Shown here: positions 7,736-15,340 of the stretch, one piece after another
How positions within the stretch are numbered: the stretch's first letter is position 1
Layout: each line of letters starts with the position of its first letter
From: Acidobacteriaceae bacterium
Lineage (GTDB): Bacteria; Acidobacteriota; Terriglobia; Terriglobales; Acidobacteriaceae
Direction: 5' to 3'
Assembly: GCA_030037635.1 (NCBI GenBank)
Contig: JASHQH010000066.1
Span: forward strand, 1 to 45,839
Length of the DNA: 45,839 nucleotides
Notes under the pieces: model-generated
The model's input: only the letters and a program-made list of their open reading frames with translations
The model's database searches: none
Told to the model about the DNA's origin: nothing
Translations under genes and position numbers: made by a program

Positions 7736-8677
7736 TTACGCCGTCACCACTTCACTCGCATTCACCTTCACGGGTGTCAGCCAGCCGAAGCGGTCAGGCT
7801 TCAATCCGTTGGCAATACCAAAAAACTCGTCGGCGATTTTCTTGGTGATCTCGCCGCCCTTGCCGTCACCGATCACGATGCGATCAATCGATCGAATCGG
7901 CTGCACCTCCGCAGCTGTCCCCGTGAAAAACACTTCGTCGGCAATGTAGAGCAGCTCGCGCGGAATGGACTGCTCGGTAACCGTCAGTCCCAGGTGCCGC
8001 GCAATGGTCAGCACGCTGTCGCGCGTAATGCCCGACAGAGCCGAGTTAGCCAGCGGCGGCGTAAAGAGCACCCCGTTGCGCACGATAAAGATATTCTCGC
8101 CCGATCCCTCGCTTACCAGACCGTTCACGTCCAGCGCGATCCCCTCCGAGTAACCGTTCGCCTCGGCCTCCATGCGGATCAGTTGCGAGCTCATGTAATT
8201 GGCTCCGGCCTTGGCCAGCGCAGGCATGGTATTTGGCGCCAGCCGGTTCCAGCTCGCTACGCACACATCGGCGCCGCCATGCACCGCCAGGTATTTGCCC
8301 CAAGGATAATTGGCGATATAGACCTCGATGGGCGAACCTTTCGGACTCACTCCAATCTCGCCATAGCCACGCAGCACAATGGGCCGGACATAGCACGGCG
8401 CCACGCCGTTGGCCTCAATGGTGTCGACCACTGCCGCGCATAGCTCCTCCAGCGTAAACCCTACCTCCATCCTGTAGATCTTGGCCGAGTCGAGCAGCCG
8501 CTGCATGTGCTCCGGCAGGCGAAACACCGCTGAGCCATGCGGCTGCCCGTAGCAGCGAATTCCCTCAAACACGCTCGAGCCGTAGTGCACCACATGGCTC
8601 ATCACGTGGATGGTCGCCTGTTCCCAGGGAATCAGGTTGCCGTTGTGCCAGATCTTCTCAGTGGTTTGGATGGGCAT
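7736..8677 (-). CDS. ilvE: Branched-chain amino acid aminotransferase
   Basis: A fold-type IV PLP aminotransferase that interconverts Val, Leu and Ile with their 2-oxo acids. Visible motifs are WHNGNLIPWEQ at the N-terminus, AKAGANYMSSQ containing the Schiff-base lysine, EGIALDVNGLVSEGSGENI, the ALSGITRDSV segment and ADEVFFTGTAAEV. It is close to the Escherichia coli IlvE pattern along its full length (313 residues from the chosen start). I chose ATG 8677; the frame extends to GTG 8692, but that codon overlaps the AAGGAG (8697-8692) that would serve as ribosome site. The SD-to-ATG distance is then long, 14 bases. It has a clear intrinsic terminator. Confusion with D-amino acid transaminase or ADC lyase is unlikely given these motifs. 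Confidence 0.92.
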   Translation of the reverse strand: MPIQTTEKIWHNGNLIPWEQATIHVMSHVVHYGSSVFEGIRCYGQPHGSAVFRLPEHMQRLLDSAKIYRMEVGFTLEELCAAVVDTIEANGVAPCYVRPIVLRGYGEIGVSPKGSPIEVYIANYPWGKYLAVHGGADVCVASWNRLAPNTMPALAKAGANYMSSQLIRMEAEANGYSEGIALDVNGLVSEGSGENIFIVRNGVLFTPPLANSALSGITRDSVLTIARHLGLTVTEQSIPRELLYIADEVFFTGTAAEVQPIRSIDRIVIGDGKGGEITKKIADEFFGIANGLKPDRFGWLTPVKVNASEVVTA

Positions 8678-8793
8678 GGGGATCTCACACACTCCTTGGT
8701 TCGCGCAAAATTCGCACGTACTAGAAGGTTGTCATGCCTTGCCGTCCGCTGGCAAGCGGCCCGTAACCCGGGCGCAACGTCCATCCTGTCCCG

Positions 8794-8833
8794 CTATCGG
8801 GTACGGGCTACCGGCTGCCCATTCCCCGCTCAC
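8794..8833 (+). repeat. Heptanucleotide repeat block (degenerate)
   Basis: Units CTATCGG / GTACGGG / CTACCGG / CTGCCCA / TTCCCCG keep a 7-bp register. The block lies just beyond the stop codon of the SpoIIE-domain gene (8843) and before ilvE. Confidence 0.55.
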
Positions 8834-8842
8834 TTTTCCACA

Positions 8843-10021
8843 TCAAAACGCCGCAATCACCAGCACGGTGGCGTCGTCGTGGAATTGCGCCCGGCAAAAC
8901 TCCGTCACGCGCTGAAGCAGACGGTTATTCAACTCCTTCGCCCCCAGTCCCCGGTTGGCCTTCACGAACTCCGCAATTCCAGCCTCTTCAAACTCCCGGC
9001 CGCTGGCATCGGCGGCTTCGGTAATTCCATCAGTGAAAAGCAGCAGTCGATCCCCGGCCTTCAGTTCGATCACCGCATTTTCGTAGCTCCATGACGGAAA
9101 CACACCCAGCACCGCACCGCCGCCCTCGAGAATCCTCACCTCGCCGCTCGAAACCACCAGCGGAGGCAGGTGCCCGGCGTTGCAGCACTGGAAGGTCCGC
9201 TTCTCCGCATCCAGAACCCCGTAGAGGAAAGTCACGAATTTTCCTGTAGCCACATTCTCGTGCAGCAGGGCGTTCACTTTGGCGCACATCTGCGCAGGGC
9301 TTTCTGAGCTGCCTGCAAAGGCCCGCACCGCCGCTTGCACGTTGGCCATCAACAGCGCCGCCGACACACCCTTGCCGGCCACATCGGCGATGCAGATGCC
9401 TAGTCGCCGCGGCCCCAGCGCAAGCACATCATAGTAGTCCCCGCTCACCGTGCGCGCCGGCTGCCACGCCCCCGCAACCTCGAACCCGGCGATCTGCGGA
9501 ATTTCTTTGGGCAGCAGCGAGCTTTGGATCTCCCGTGCGCGCTCCAACTCCTGCTCCTGCATCGCGATTTGCGCCCCACGATGCTCAGCGGTCTGTTCCA
9601 GCTCCGCATTGCGCCGCTCCAGCCGTTCTTTTGTTCTTTGGCTTACAAAGAAGGAGATTCCGAAGGTGAAGGTGGCGACGGCCGGAAACTTCCACGCGCC
9701 CAGCAGTTGAAAAAGCGATGTATCCGCTCGCAAAGCCAGCAGCCACACGATGACCGTGGTCAACAGGTACACCGGCACTGTGACCACCGCCAGAATAGGC
9801 AGGAAGACGAGCAAATCGTAGGGGAAGGCCCGCTTCTCAAAGAGCGGCGCGAACCACGGGACGCAGATTGAGACCAGGTTCCCGACGCACAACGTGTACA
9901 ACAGCACGATCAGCGGACGGTTTGGTATTCCCAAGGCCCAGAAAACCAGCCACAGCGCCGCTGAAAGGACGATGTAAATGATCTGCTGCCGCAAAAGTCG
10001 TGCCAGCATCTGCTTGTTCAC
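8843..10021 (-). CDS. Membrane-anchored SpoIIE/RsbU-type protein phosphatase
   Basis: A 392-residue protein. The N-terminal 130 residues hold about four hydrophobic helices (IIYIVLSAALWLVFWAL; LIVLLYTLCVGNLV; LVFLPILAVVTVPVYLL; FPAVATFTFGISFF). A coiled coil rich in Glu and Arg follows (about 132-165). The C-terminal 220 residues are a PP2C-like SpoIIE domain, with metal-binding aspartates in SGDYYDVL and CIADVAGKG, then FTDGITEA and HDDATVLVI. Such enzymes dephosphorylate anti-anti-sigma factors in partner-switching pathways controlling stress sigma factors; no partner genes are nearby. I moved the start to GTG 10021 because GGAGAG stands just before it, whereas TTG 10054 has no ribosome site. 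Confidence 0.88.
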   Translation of the reverse strand: MNKQMLARLLRQQIIYIVLSAALWLVFWALGIPNRPLIVLLYTLCVGNLVSICVPWFAPLFEKRAFPYDLLVFLPILAVVTVPVYLLTTVIVWLLALRADTSLFQLLGAWKFPAVATFTFGISFFVSQRTKERLERRNAELEQTAEHRGAQIAMQEQELERAREIQSSLLPKEIPQIAGFEVAGAWQPARTVSGDYYDVLALGPRRLGICIADVAGKGVSAALLMANVQAAVRAFAGSSESPAQMCAKVNALLHENVATGKFVTFLYGVLDAEKRTFQCCNAGHLPPLVVSSGEVRILEGGGAVLGVFPSWSYENAVIELKAGDRLLLFTDGITEAADASGREFEEAGIAEFVKANRGLGAKELNNRLLQRVTEFCRAQFHDDATVLVIAAF

Positions 10022-10161
10022 GCGCTCTCCATCTTTAATTTGCCCGTAGCTCAAAAACTACCATCATTTCGCGACGAGCCGCATTCTGCCGCCTGCCCGG
10101 CCGCTTCCTCCATCTCGACACGCGATCTCTGCTTGATGGCTCCGTGGCTCGATGTCTTTGC

Positions 10162-10938
10162 GTGACGCCGAACACCGACCTCGAATCTCCCTCTGAGTTA
10201 TTCTCCCCCTTCGTGGACCCCGAACAATTCACTTACCCTTCCTACAGCATTCCGCTGGTCGAAGCCTACGATGGCCTTTTCGAATCCGTCTTCATCGTTC
10301 TGCATCCTTTTGTCCGCGTCCCCGACTTCCTCGCCTGGGCTGCCACGCAGCGCTACCCCAACGATGCCGAAATCCTCTCCCACGGCGTTAAGTGCCCGTG
10401 GTCCGAGGTTGCGGCGCAAACCCATCTTTCTTCTTGCGCGCGCATCAACCAGGCCCTCCTCACTTCGATTGGTTCGCTGGCTGGCCATCTCTCCGATCCC
10501 GCCGCCCGCGACGAACTGCAACGCTTTCTGCAGTTCCATTCCATCTGGATGCCGGTTGAAGGCCGCTTCGAACCACTTCTCCAATCCGATTTCCTTCACG
10601 CCTTCACTGAAGCAGGCGCCGCCGAGTTGATTTTCGTCCCCGAGTTCCCCGCTTCCGACCCCGTCGCACGCATCGATCTCGCTGATCTCGCCACCCACTC
10701 CGTTCCGTTTCCCGCGCGCGGAACCCTCCTCGCCCCCGATCATTCCTTCCTCTTCACCGTCGATTGGGACAGTTTCTTCACTCTCATTTACGGTTCGCGC
10801 GCGCTCATCACCCGCATCGCTGCCGGCCTCAATCTCGAAGGCTTCTTCGCCACTCCCAATACAGAGCATGCGTGGTACAACTACACCTTCGGCTGCGCCA
10901 CCATCACTCTTTCCCCCGAGCACTGGCAAAGCGCATAG
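10162..10938 (+). CDS. Unrecognised 258-residue protein
   Basis: I do not recognise this protein. It is soluble-looking, without signal peptide or membrane helices, and rich in aromatic residues. Notable stretches are EQFTYPSYSIPLVEAYDG, ILHPFVRV-like hydrophobic strands, HSFLFTVDWDSFFTLIYG (a W-D-S-F-F-T pattern typical of small immunity-like or DUF families) and TEHAWYNYTFGC near the end. Codon usage and length support a real gene. The start is uncertain: GTG 10162 is chosen, and GTG 10144 is possible but lies in repetitive-looking DNA; neither has a Shine-Dalgarno. It diverges from the phosphatase gene. An immunity or housekeeping role would be a guess. Confidence 0.65.
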   Translation: MTPNTDLESPSELFSPFVDPEQFTYPSYSIPLVEAYDGLFESVFIVLHPFVRVPDFLAWAATQRYPNDAEILSHGVKCPWSEVAAQTHLSSCARINQALLTSIGSLAGHLSDPAARDELQRFLQFHSIWMPVEGRFEPLLQSDFLHAFTEAGAAELIFVPEFPASDPVARIDLADLATHSVPFPARGTLLAPDHSFLFTVDWDSFFTLIYGSRALITRIAAGLNLEGFFATPNTEHAWYNYTFGCATITLSPEHWQSA

Positions 10939-11352
10939 AGCGCAGTGTTTTGTGATTCCGTAGTGTACGAATTTGCGAGGACGAAACAAAACTGTAACAA
11001 CAACATAAAAAACGAGGCTCACCGCGGCCCGTTTGATGTCTGTGGCTTGCCGCAGCCGCACATCCCTCCTCTGTGAAGCGCATCTAACGGTGTGAATACT
11101 GGGCCCTGGAGTTTCGGCTCCCTTATTTATATAGAGCGCAATCCTCTCCGGAGGACCCCGATGATCGACAGCTCGCGCGCCTGCTTCGTTTTCGCGTTTC
11201 ACTAATCTAGTTGCTCGATTTGATCCTTTCCGCGTCAACGATTCTGCTGCGGGCCCATTTAAGCGTACGTGTACGAATCCTGGCGACTCGGGTGTCTCGA
11301 ACCTACGTTGAGGCCCGTCCCGCGTTGGTGCGTTCTCCCCGAGGTGGTCATC
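10939..11352. other. 414-bp intergenic region before the lipoprotein pair
   Basis: No established gene. It carries GTGTACGAAT twice (10963-10972 and 11269-11278), a small stem GGAG-TTTCGG-CTCC followed by an AT-rich run (near 11107-11132), and a 14-codon open frame with a good ribosome site (11161-11205). Confidence 0.45.
11161..11205 (+). CDS. Possible 14-codon leader ORF
   Basis: ATG 11161 is preceded by GGAGG (11150-11154, spacing 6) and encodes MIDSSRACFVFAFH before a TAA. The excellent ribosome site is the only positive evidence. It lies about 150 bp before the first lipoprotein gene and could be a leader peptide or chance. The peptide shows no run of a single amino acid as expected for classic attenuation. 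Confidence 0.25.
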   Translation: MIDSSRACFVFAFH

Positions 11353-12639
11353 ATGCGGTCTTTTCGTCTCGTTCTTATAGTCGGCTCGTTATCAGCGCTT
11401 CCGTTTATCCTGGGCGGCTGCGGCAGCTCGACGATGAGCAATCCGAGCAGTCCCAGCAGCCCGAGTCCCAGCAGTCCAGGCAGCTCCAACGTCGCTTACG
11501 TGTACGTGGGCAGCAACCCGACCAGTTGCTGCGTATCAACCCAGATTGTGGCTTACGCCGCCGGCAGCAATGGACAGCTTACGCCTGTCCCCGGCTCGCC
11601 TTTCAATCAGAATGTTGGCTCGATGGCGGCAACCAGTGCGTATCTTCTGGCCACCGCCAACACAGGGTCGGACATCAACACATACACCATCGGATCGAAT
11701 GGCGCCCTCGCCCTCGGGCCTCAATTCGACTACTCGCAAATCGATTCGCAAATCGGTTCGCAAGTCAGCGGAACCTGCGGCATGGGAGTCGATGCTTTCG
11801 ATCGCACTGGGCAATCCCTCTACACAGAAGTGACTTGCGCCTCCGGCACCAACTATGACGATTTCGTTGCCTCCTTCGCGTTCGATTCCTCGAACGGAAC
11901 CCTGAGCTATCTTGGCGATACGGGAACAGGCCTCACTTCCAACTTCCCAGCCCTAACTTTCCTTGGCAACGACGACTACGCCTATCAGGTCTATCCCACT
12001 GGGTGCAGCACCTTCGTGGGTGGGGGTGTCTTTTCGTTTGCGCGCAGCAGCAGCGGACTCCTGAACGAAACCTCCTATACGTCTCCGACCGGGCCCTCTC
12101 TGCCGTCCGGCGCAACTGCGGGTGCGGGGCCTTTTGGTTACGTAGCTGGACCCGTCGCAGCCGACACCGCCAACCACGTCGCGATGGTGGAGGACGCATG
12201 TTTTTCCCTGGGAGACGTTTCGCAGCCGGTCCAACTCGCCACCTACACGGCCAACTCAGACGGAAGCCTGACCACAACCGACACCTACGCTACCATGCCG
12301 TCGACAACCATCGACCCTGGGGTTCTCGCGATGTCGCCCTCGGGCACGCTGCTTGCCGTCGGCGGCAGCGGTGGGCTGCAGATATTTAACTTCAACGGAT
12401 CAACCCCGATTACCAGCTTATCGGGCGTACTGACTACCGATTACATCTCCGAGATGCTCTGGGACAGCAGCAATCATCTCTATGCGCTCGCCCCATTCGA
12501 GGCGGGCCCGGGCGACACCTCGGGCCCGGGCAAGCTGCACGTGTTTAGCGTTACCAGTTCAGGGGCCACCGAAGCGCCGGGCTCGCCGTCCACCATTCAG
12601 AATCCCTCCGACCTCGCTGTCGCCGCACAGGTTCAGTGA
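11353..12639 (+). CDS. Lipoprotein with Ser/Pro linker and beta-propeller (copy 1)
   Basis: A 428-residue secreted lipoprotein. The signal peptide ends in a lipobox (PFILGGC), so the cysteine would be acylated. About 22 residues of Ser/Pro linker follow (NPSSPSSPSPSSPGSS). The rest is strand-rich repeat sequence of the lactonase/YVTN beta-propeller kind: AYVYVGS, QIVAYAAGSNGQLTPVPGSPF, INTYTIGSNGALALGPQF, and later GTLLAVGGSGGLQIFNFNG and NHLYALAP. No lactonase catalytic site can be recognised, so binding or scaffolding at the cell surface is as likely as enzymatic activity. ATG 11353 has GAGGT at spacing 7 and gives a proper signal peptide, unlike the longer frame from GTG 11269. The next gene is its paralogue. 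Confidence 0.85.
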   Translation: MRSFRLVLIVGSLSALPFILGGCGSSTMSNPSSPSSPSPSSPGSSNVAYVYVGSNPTSCCVSTQIVAYAAGSNGQLTPVPGSPFNQNVGSMAATSAYLLATANTGSDINTYTIGSNGALALGPQFDYSQIDSQIGSQVSGTCGMGVDAFDRTGQSLYTEVTCASGTNYDDFVASFAFDSSNGTLSYLGDTGTGLTSNFPALTFLGNDDYAYQVYPTGCSTFVGGGVFSFARSSSGLLNETSYTSPTGPSLPSGATAGAGPFGYVAGPVAADTANHVAMVEDACFSLGDVSQPVQLATYTANSDGSLTTTDTYATMPSTTIDPGVLAMSPSGTLLAVGGSGGLQIFNFNGSTPITSLSGVLTTDYISEMLWDSSNHLYALAPFEAGPGDTSGPGKLHVFSVTSSGATEAPGSPSTIQNPSDLAVAAQVQ

Positions 12640-12692
12640 CCATGCCAGCCGAGGCAAATCCCGAAACCCTCATTCCCTTCAGGAGGCCAGCC

Positions 12693-13979
12693 ATGCGCGC
12701 TTTTCGTCCCGCTCTCCTATCCCTTGCGGTCATGCCTCTTTCGTTCCTGCTGAGCAGCTGCAACAACAGCACCTTGACTGCCACCAATCCCGGCAGCCCC
12801 AGCAGTCCGTCCAGCCCAAGCAGCCCCAGCAGTCCCGGCGGGTCGGGGAGCTCCGGTTCGACCGTTGCCTATGTGTACGTGTCCAACGAGACCGCCACGA
12901 GCGGTCCGAATCAGATCGTGGCCTACGCCGCCGGTTCCAACGGACAGCTCACGGCTGTTTCCGGATCGCCGTTCGATCAAAACGTCGGTTCGATAGCGGC
13001 GAACGGCTCGTATCTCCTGGCCGCTTCTCTGCCCGCGCAGCCGGGCATCAACACATACACCATCGGACCGAGCGGCGCACTTACGCTCGGACCTCAGTTC
13101 AGCCTCGCGCAGGCGCCCAGCTCCTCAGGCATCAACACCAGTTGCGCCGGCCTGACGAACCTGATCTTCGATCGCAGCGGGCAGTCGCTGTATACATACG
13201 TGGTCAACTATGATTGCTCCAATGGCGCCATGGCTTCCTTCGCCTTCAATTCAACGAGCGGAAGCGTCAGCTATCTGGGCGACTTGGACATTGGCTATAA
13301 CACTTCCGGCGCCATCTCGTTCCTCGGCAACGATGATTACGCCTATTCGGCCTTTTCGGGGATTTATTGGGACGTTTTGTCCTTCATGCGCGACAGCAAC
13401 GGACTGCTGGTTAACAACAGCTCGTTCACGGCCGTGCACCTGATCCCGATGCCGCCCGGGGCGAGCGGGTATCTGGTCGAAGGATTCGAGCCGGGACTCA
13501 CTGCGACCGATACAGCAAACCATGTCGCGATGGCGGAGTTTCCCGACTGGACGATTGGAGGCGCTGCGCAGCCGGTCCAACTTGCCAGCTACACAGCCGA
13601 CTCGAACGGAGACCTGACCACAAGCGACACCTACGCCACCATGCCGGCGACGGACGTTACCACACCTCTGGATCTCGAGGCGTCGCCGTCGGGCACGCTG
13701 CTTGCGGTGGGCGGGGTGGGCGGGCTGCAAATTTTCAACTTCAACGGCGGGAACTCGCTGACCAGCTTCACGGGCCTGCTGACCACCGACAGCATAGCCC
13801 AGGTGGCCTGGGACAACAGCAACCACCTGTACGCTATCACCTACACGCCCCCGGGTTCGACAGCGCCGGGCAAGCTTCACGTGTTTACGGTTACGAGTTC
13901 GGGGGCCACCGAGGCACCGGGCTCACCTTACACTGTCACGGAGCCGATCAGCCTCGCTGTCGCCTCTCAATCGCAGTGA
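12693..13979 (+). CDS. Lipoprotein with Ser/Pro linker and beta-propeller (copy 2)
   Basis: Also exactly 428 residues, and a tandem paralogue of the upstream gene. Signal peptide with lipobox FLLSSC, then a longer Ser/Pro/Gly linker (NPGSPSSPSSPSSPSSPGG), then the same propeller motifs: QIVAYAAGSNGQLTAVSGSPF, INTYTIGPSGALTLGPQF, TLLAVGGVGGLQIFNFNGG, KLHVFTVTSSGATEAPGSP. AGGAGG (12681-12686) six bases before ATG 12693 fixes the start. The gap from the previous stop is 53 bp, so both are probably cotranscribed. The copies differ most in the middle, where copy 1 has a Gln/Ser-rich repeat (SQIDSQIGSQV) absent here. The function is unknown. Confidence 0.85.
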   Translation: MRAFRPALLSLAVMPLSFLLSSCNNSTLTATNPGSPSSPSSPSSPSSPGGSGSSGSTVAYVYVSNETATSGPNQIVAYAAGSNGQLTAVSGSPFDQNVGSIAANGSYLLAASLPAQPGINTYTIGPSGALTLGPQFSLAQAPSSSGINTSCAGLTNLIFDRSGQSLYTYVVNYDCSNGAMASFAFNSTSGSVSYLGDLDIGYNTSGAISFLGNDDYAYSAFSGIYWDVLSFMRDSNGLLVNNSSFTAVHLIPMPPGASGYLVEGFEPGLTATDTANHVAMAEFPDWTIGGAAQPVQLASYTADSNGDLTTSDTYATMPATDVTTPLDLEASPSGTLLAVGGVGGLQIFNFNGGNSLTSFTGLLTTDSIAQVAWDNSNHLYAITYTPPGSTAPGKLHVFTVTSSGATEAPGSPYTVTEPISLAVASQSQ

Positions 13980-13993
13980 CGTTGCCCCGTCCT

Positions 13994-14014
13994 TTCCGGC
14001 ACTTTCCGCCGGAA
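13994..14014 (+). terminator. Stem-loop after the lipoprotein pair
   Basis: TTCCGGC-ACTTTCC-GCCGGAA, a perfect 7-bp stem 15 bp after the stop codon. There is no following T run, so it may stabilise the mRNA or assist factor-dependent termination. Confidence 0.4.
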
Positions 14015-14025
14015 CGGGCGGGACG

Positions 14026-14053
14026 CTACTCCCTATTGGCACCGGCCGCTCCC
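14026..14053 (+). repeat. Heptanucleotide repeat block
   Basis: CTACTCC / CTATTGG / CACCGGC / CGCTCCC. It is in the same orientation as the block at 14135-14162; a gene remnant lies between them. Confidence 0.6.
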
Positions 14054-14058
14054 TGGAT

Positions 14059-14134
14059 TTACTTGATCAGGCCGTACATCTCGCTCACCCAGAAGCTGCC
14101 CAGGCCGGTGGTGTAATTCCAGCCGGGCGCGGCG
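14059..14134 (-). pseudogene. Remnant of the 3' end of a secreted peptidase-like gene
   Basis: On the minus strand this reads NGAAPGWNYTTGLGSFWVSE followed by MYGLIK and a TAA stop (14061-14059). GWNYTTGLGS resembles the C-terminal 'G-x-x-x-TGLGS' segment of S53 (kumamolisin/sedolisin-type) peptidases. An in-frame stop (TAG) lies in the heptad block immediately upstream, so only about 25 codons survive. It is flanked on both sides by heptad repeats, consistent with loss of the gene body by recombination. Confidence 0.4.
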
Positions 14135-14162
14135 CCATTGGCTGCTGGCTACTGGTTGTTCC
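14135..14162 (+). repeat. Heptanucleotide repeat block
   Basis: CCATTGG / CTGCTGG / CTACTGG / TTGTTCC. It lies 43 bp before the methyltransferase start codon. Confidence 0.7.
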
Positions 14163-14205
14163 CCGATTCCTCTGATATTCTTGCGCCGAGTTTCTTCAGG
14201 ACCTC

Positions 14206-15246
14206 ATGGCTCAATCAAACGGCGGCATCGGCAATGTAACTTCCAATGAAGCGCTCCTGCAGATGGCGATGTCGTACGCGCGCAGCCGCGTACTCTGCGC
14301 GGCGGCACGCCTCGGCGTTGCCGATGCGCTTGGAGAGGAAGGACGCAGCGCGGATCAATTGGCCGCGGCGTGCCAGGCCGATCCCGATGCGCTCTACCGG
14401 CTGCTGCGCGCGCTAGCCAGCATCGGCGTGACGGAAGAAACCGCGCCGAAGACTTTTCGGCTCACTCCGCTGGGAATGCCTCTGCGCAGGGACGCAACTC
14501 AGTCGGCATGGCCGGGCGTGGTTTTCTGGGCCGATCTGCTCGCCGACAGTTGGTCTTTGCTCACCGATTGCGTCCGCACGGGCATGCCTGCTGCCCAGGT
14601 GCGCGATCCCAATGTTCCTTCCCGCTGGGCGCAGGATCCTGATGCGAGCGCGATCTTTCGCGCCGTCATGGGCACGGCTCCCGCTGAAGATTACGCTCCC
14701 ATCGCGCGTGCGTGGGATTTTTCGCGCGCGCATGTGGTTGCCGATCTGGGCGGAGGCGGAGGTGCGCTGATTCTAGCCGTACTTCAGCTCCATCCCCATC
14801 TGCGCGGCATGCTGGTCGATCTCGAGGCGAGCGTGGAGGCAGCCAGGCAGCGCTTCGCCCGCGAAAAGCACGCTTCCCGCTGCGCGCTAGTGGCTGCAGA
14901 TCTCATGCAGTCGGTTCCGGCCGGAGCCGATGTGTACATGATCAAGCATGTTCTTCACGGCCGCCGCGATGCCGATGCCATTACGATTCTGAAGAACTGC
15001 CGCGCCGTGATTCCCGCCAGCGGCACCATGCTGATTATCGAATTCATTCTGCCGCCGCTGGTTTCCCGCGCTGATCCGCACCTCGAAAGCCACCTGATGA
15101 GCGATCTGAACATGCTGGCCGTTACCGGCGGCAAAGAACGGACGGAGCAGGAATGGAGAACGCTGCTTGAGGCCGCCGGTTTTCTTTTGACTCGCGTCCA
15201 TCCCGTCGGCACCGATGTGGGCATCGTCGAAGCCGGCCCGGCGTAA
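14206..15246 (+). CDS. SAM-dependent O-methyltransferase (family 2)
   Basis: A 346-residue protein with the two-part architecture of small-molecule O-methyltransferases. An N-terminal winged-helix dimerisation domain (about 15-95, ARSRVLCAAARLGVADAL ... YRLLRALASIGV) is followed by a Rossmann domain. SAM motif I reads VADLGGGGGALI (about 180-191), the acidic ribose contact is MLVDLEAS, and the catalytic histidine segment is IKHVLHGRRDADAITILKNC, matching the family's LKHVLHDW-type motif with the usual Trp replaced. Substrates in the family are phenolic or polyketide compounds; none can be inferred, because the gene stands alone between a remnant region and a permease. AGGA before ATG 14206 supports the start. 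Confidence 0.88.
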   Translation: MAQSNGGIGNVTSNEALLQMAMSYARSRVLCAAARLGVADALGEEGRSADQLAAACQADPDALYRLLRALASIGVTEETAPKTFRLTPLGMPLRRDATQSAWPGVVFWADLLADSWSLLTDCVRTGMPAAQVRDPNVPSRWAQDPDASAIFRAVMGTAPAEDYAPIARAWDFSRAHVVADLGGGGGALILAVLQLHPHLRGMLVDLEASVEAARQRFAREKHASRCALVAADLMQSVPAGADVYMIKHVLHGRRDADAITILKNCRAVIPASGTMLIIEFILPPLVSRADPHLESHLMSDLNMLAVTGGKERTEQEWRTLLEAAGFLLTRVHPVGTDVGIVEAGPA

Positions 15247-15340
15247 TCGCAAGCAGCCATCCGCGCGGCGCCCGGATGGAACATCTGGCACCTTAACCGC
15301 GTATGAGAACTCGAGAGGCTAGAGCGCGGAGGAAAACCGC

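Noticed and set aside
10078..10160. Region reading like CACGGAGCCA/CAGAGA repeats on the minus strand as another repeat family
   Set aside because: A 7-bp register is only faintly visible and the stretch is too short and degenerate to defend.
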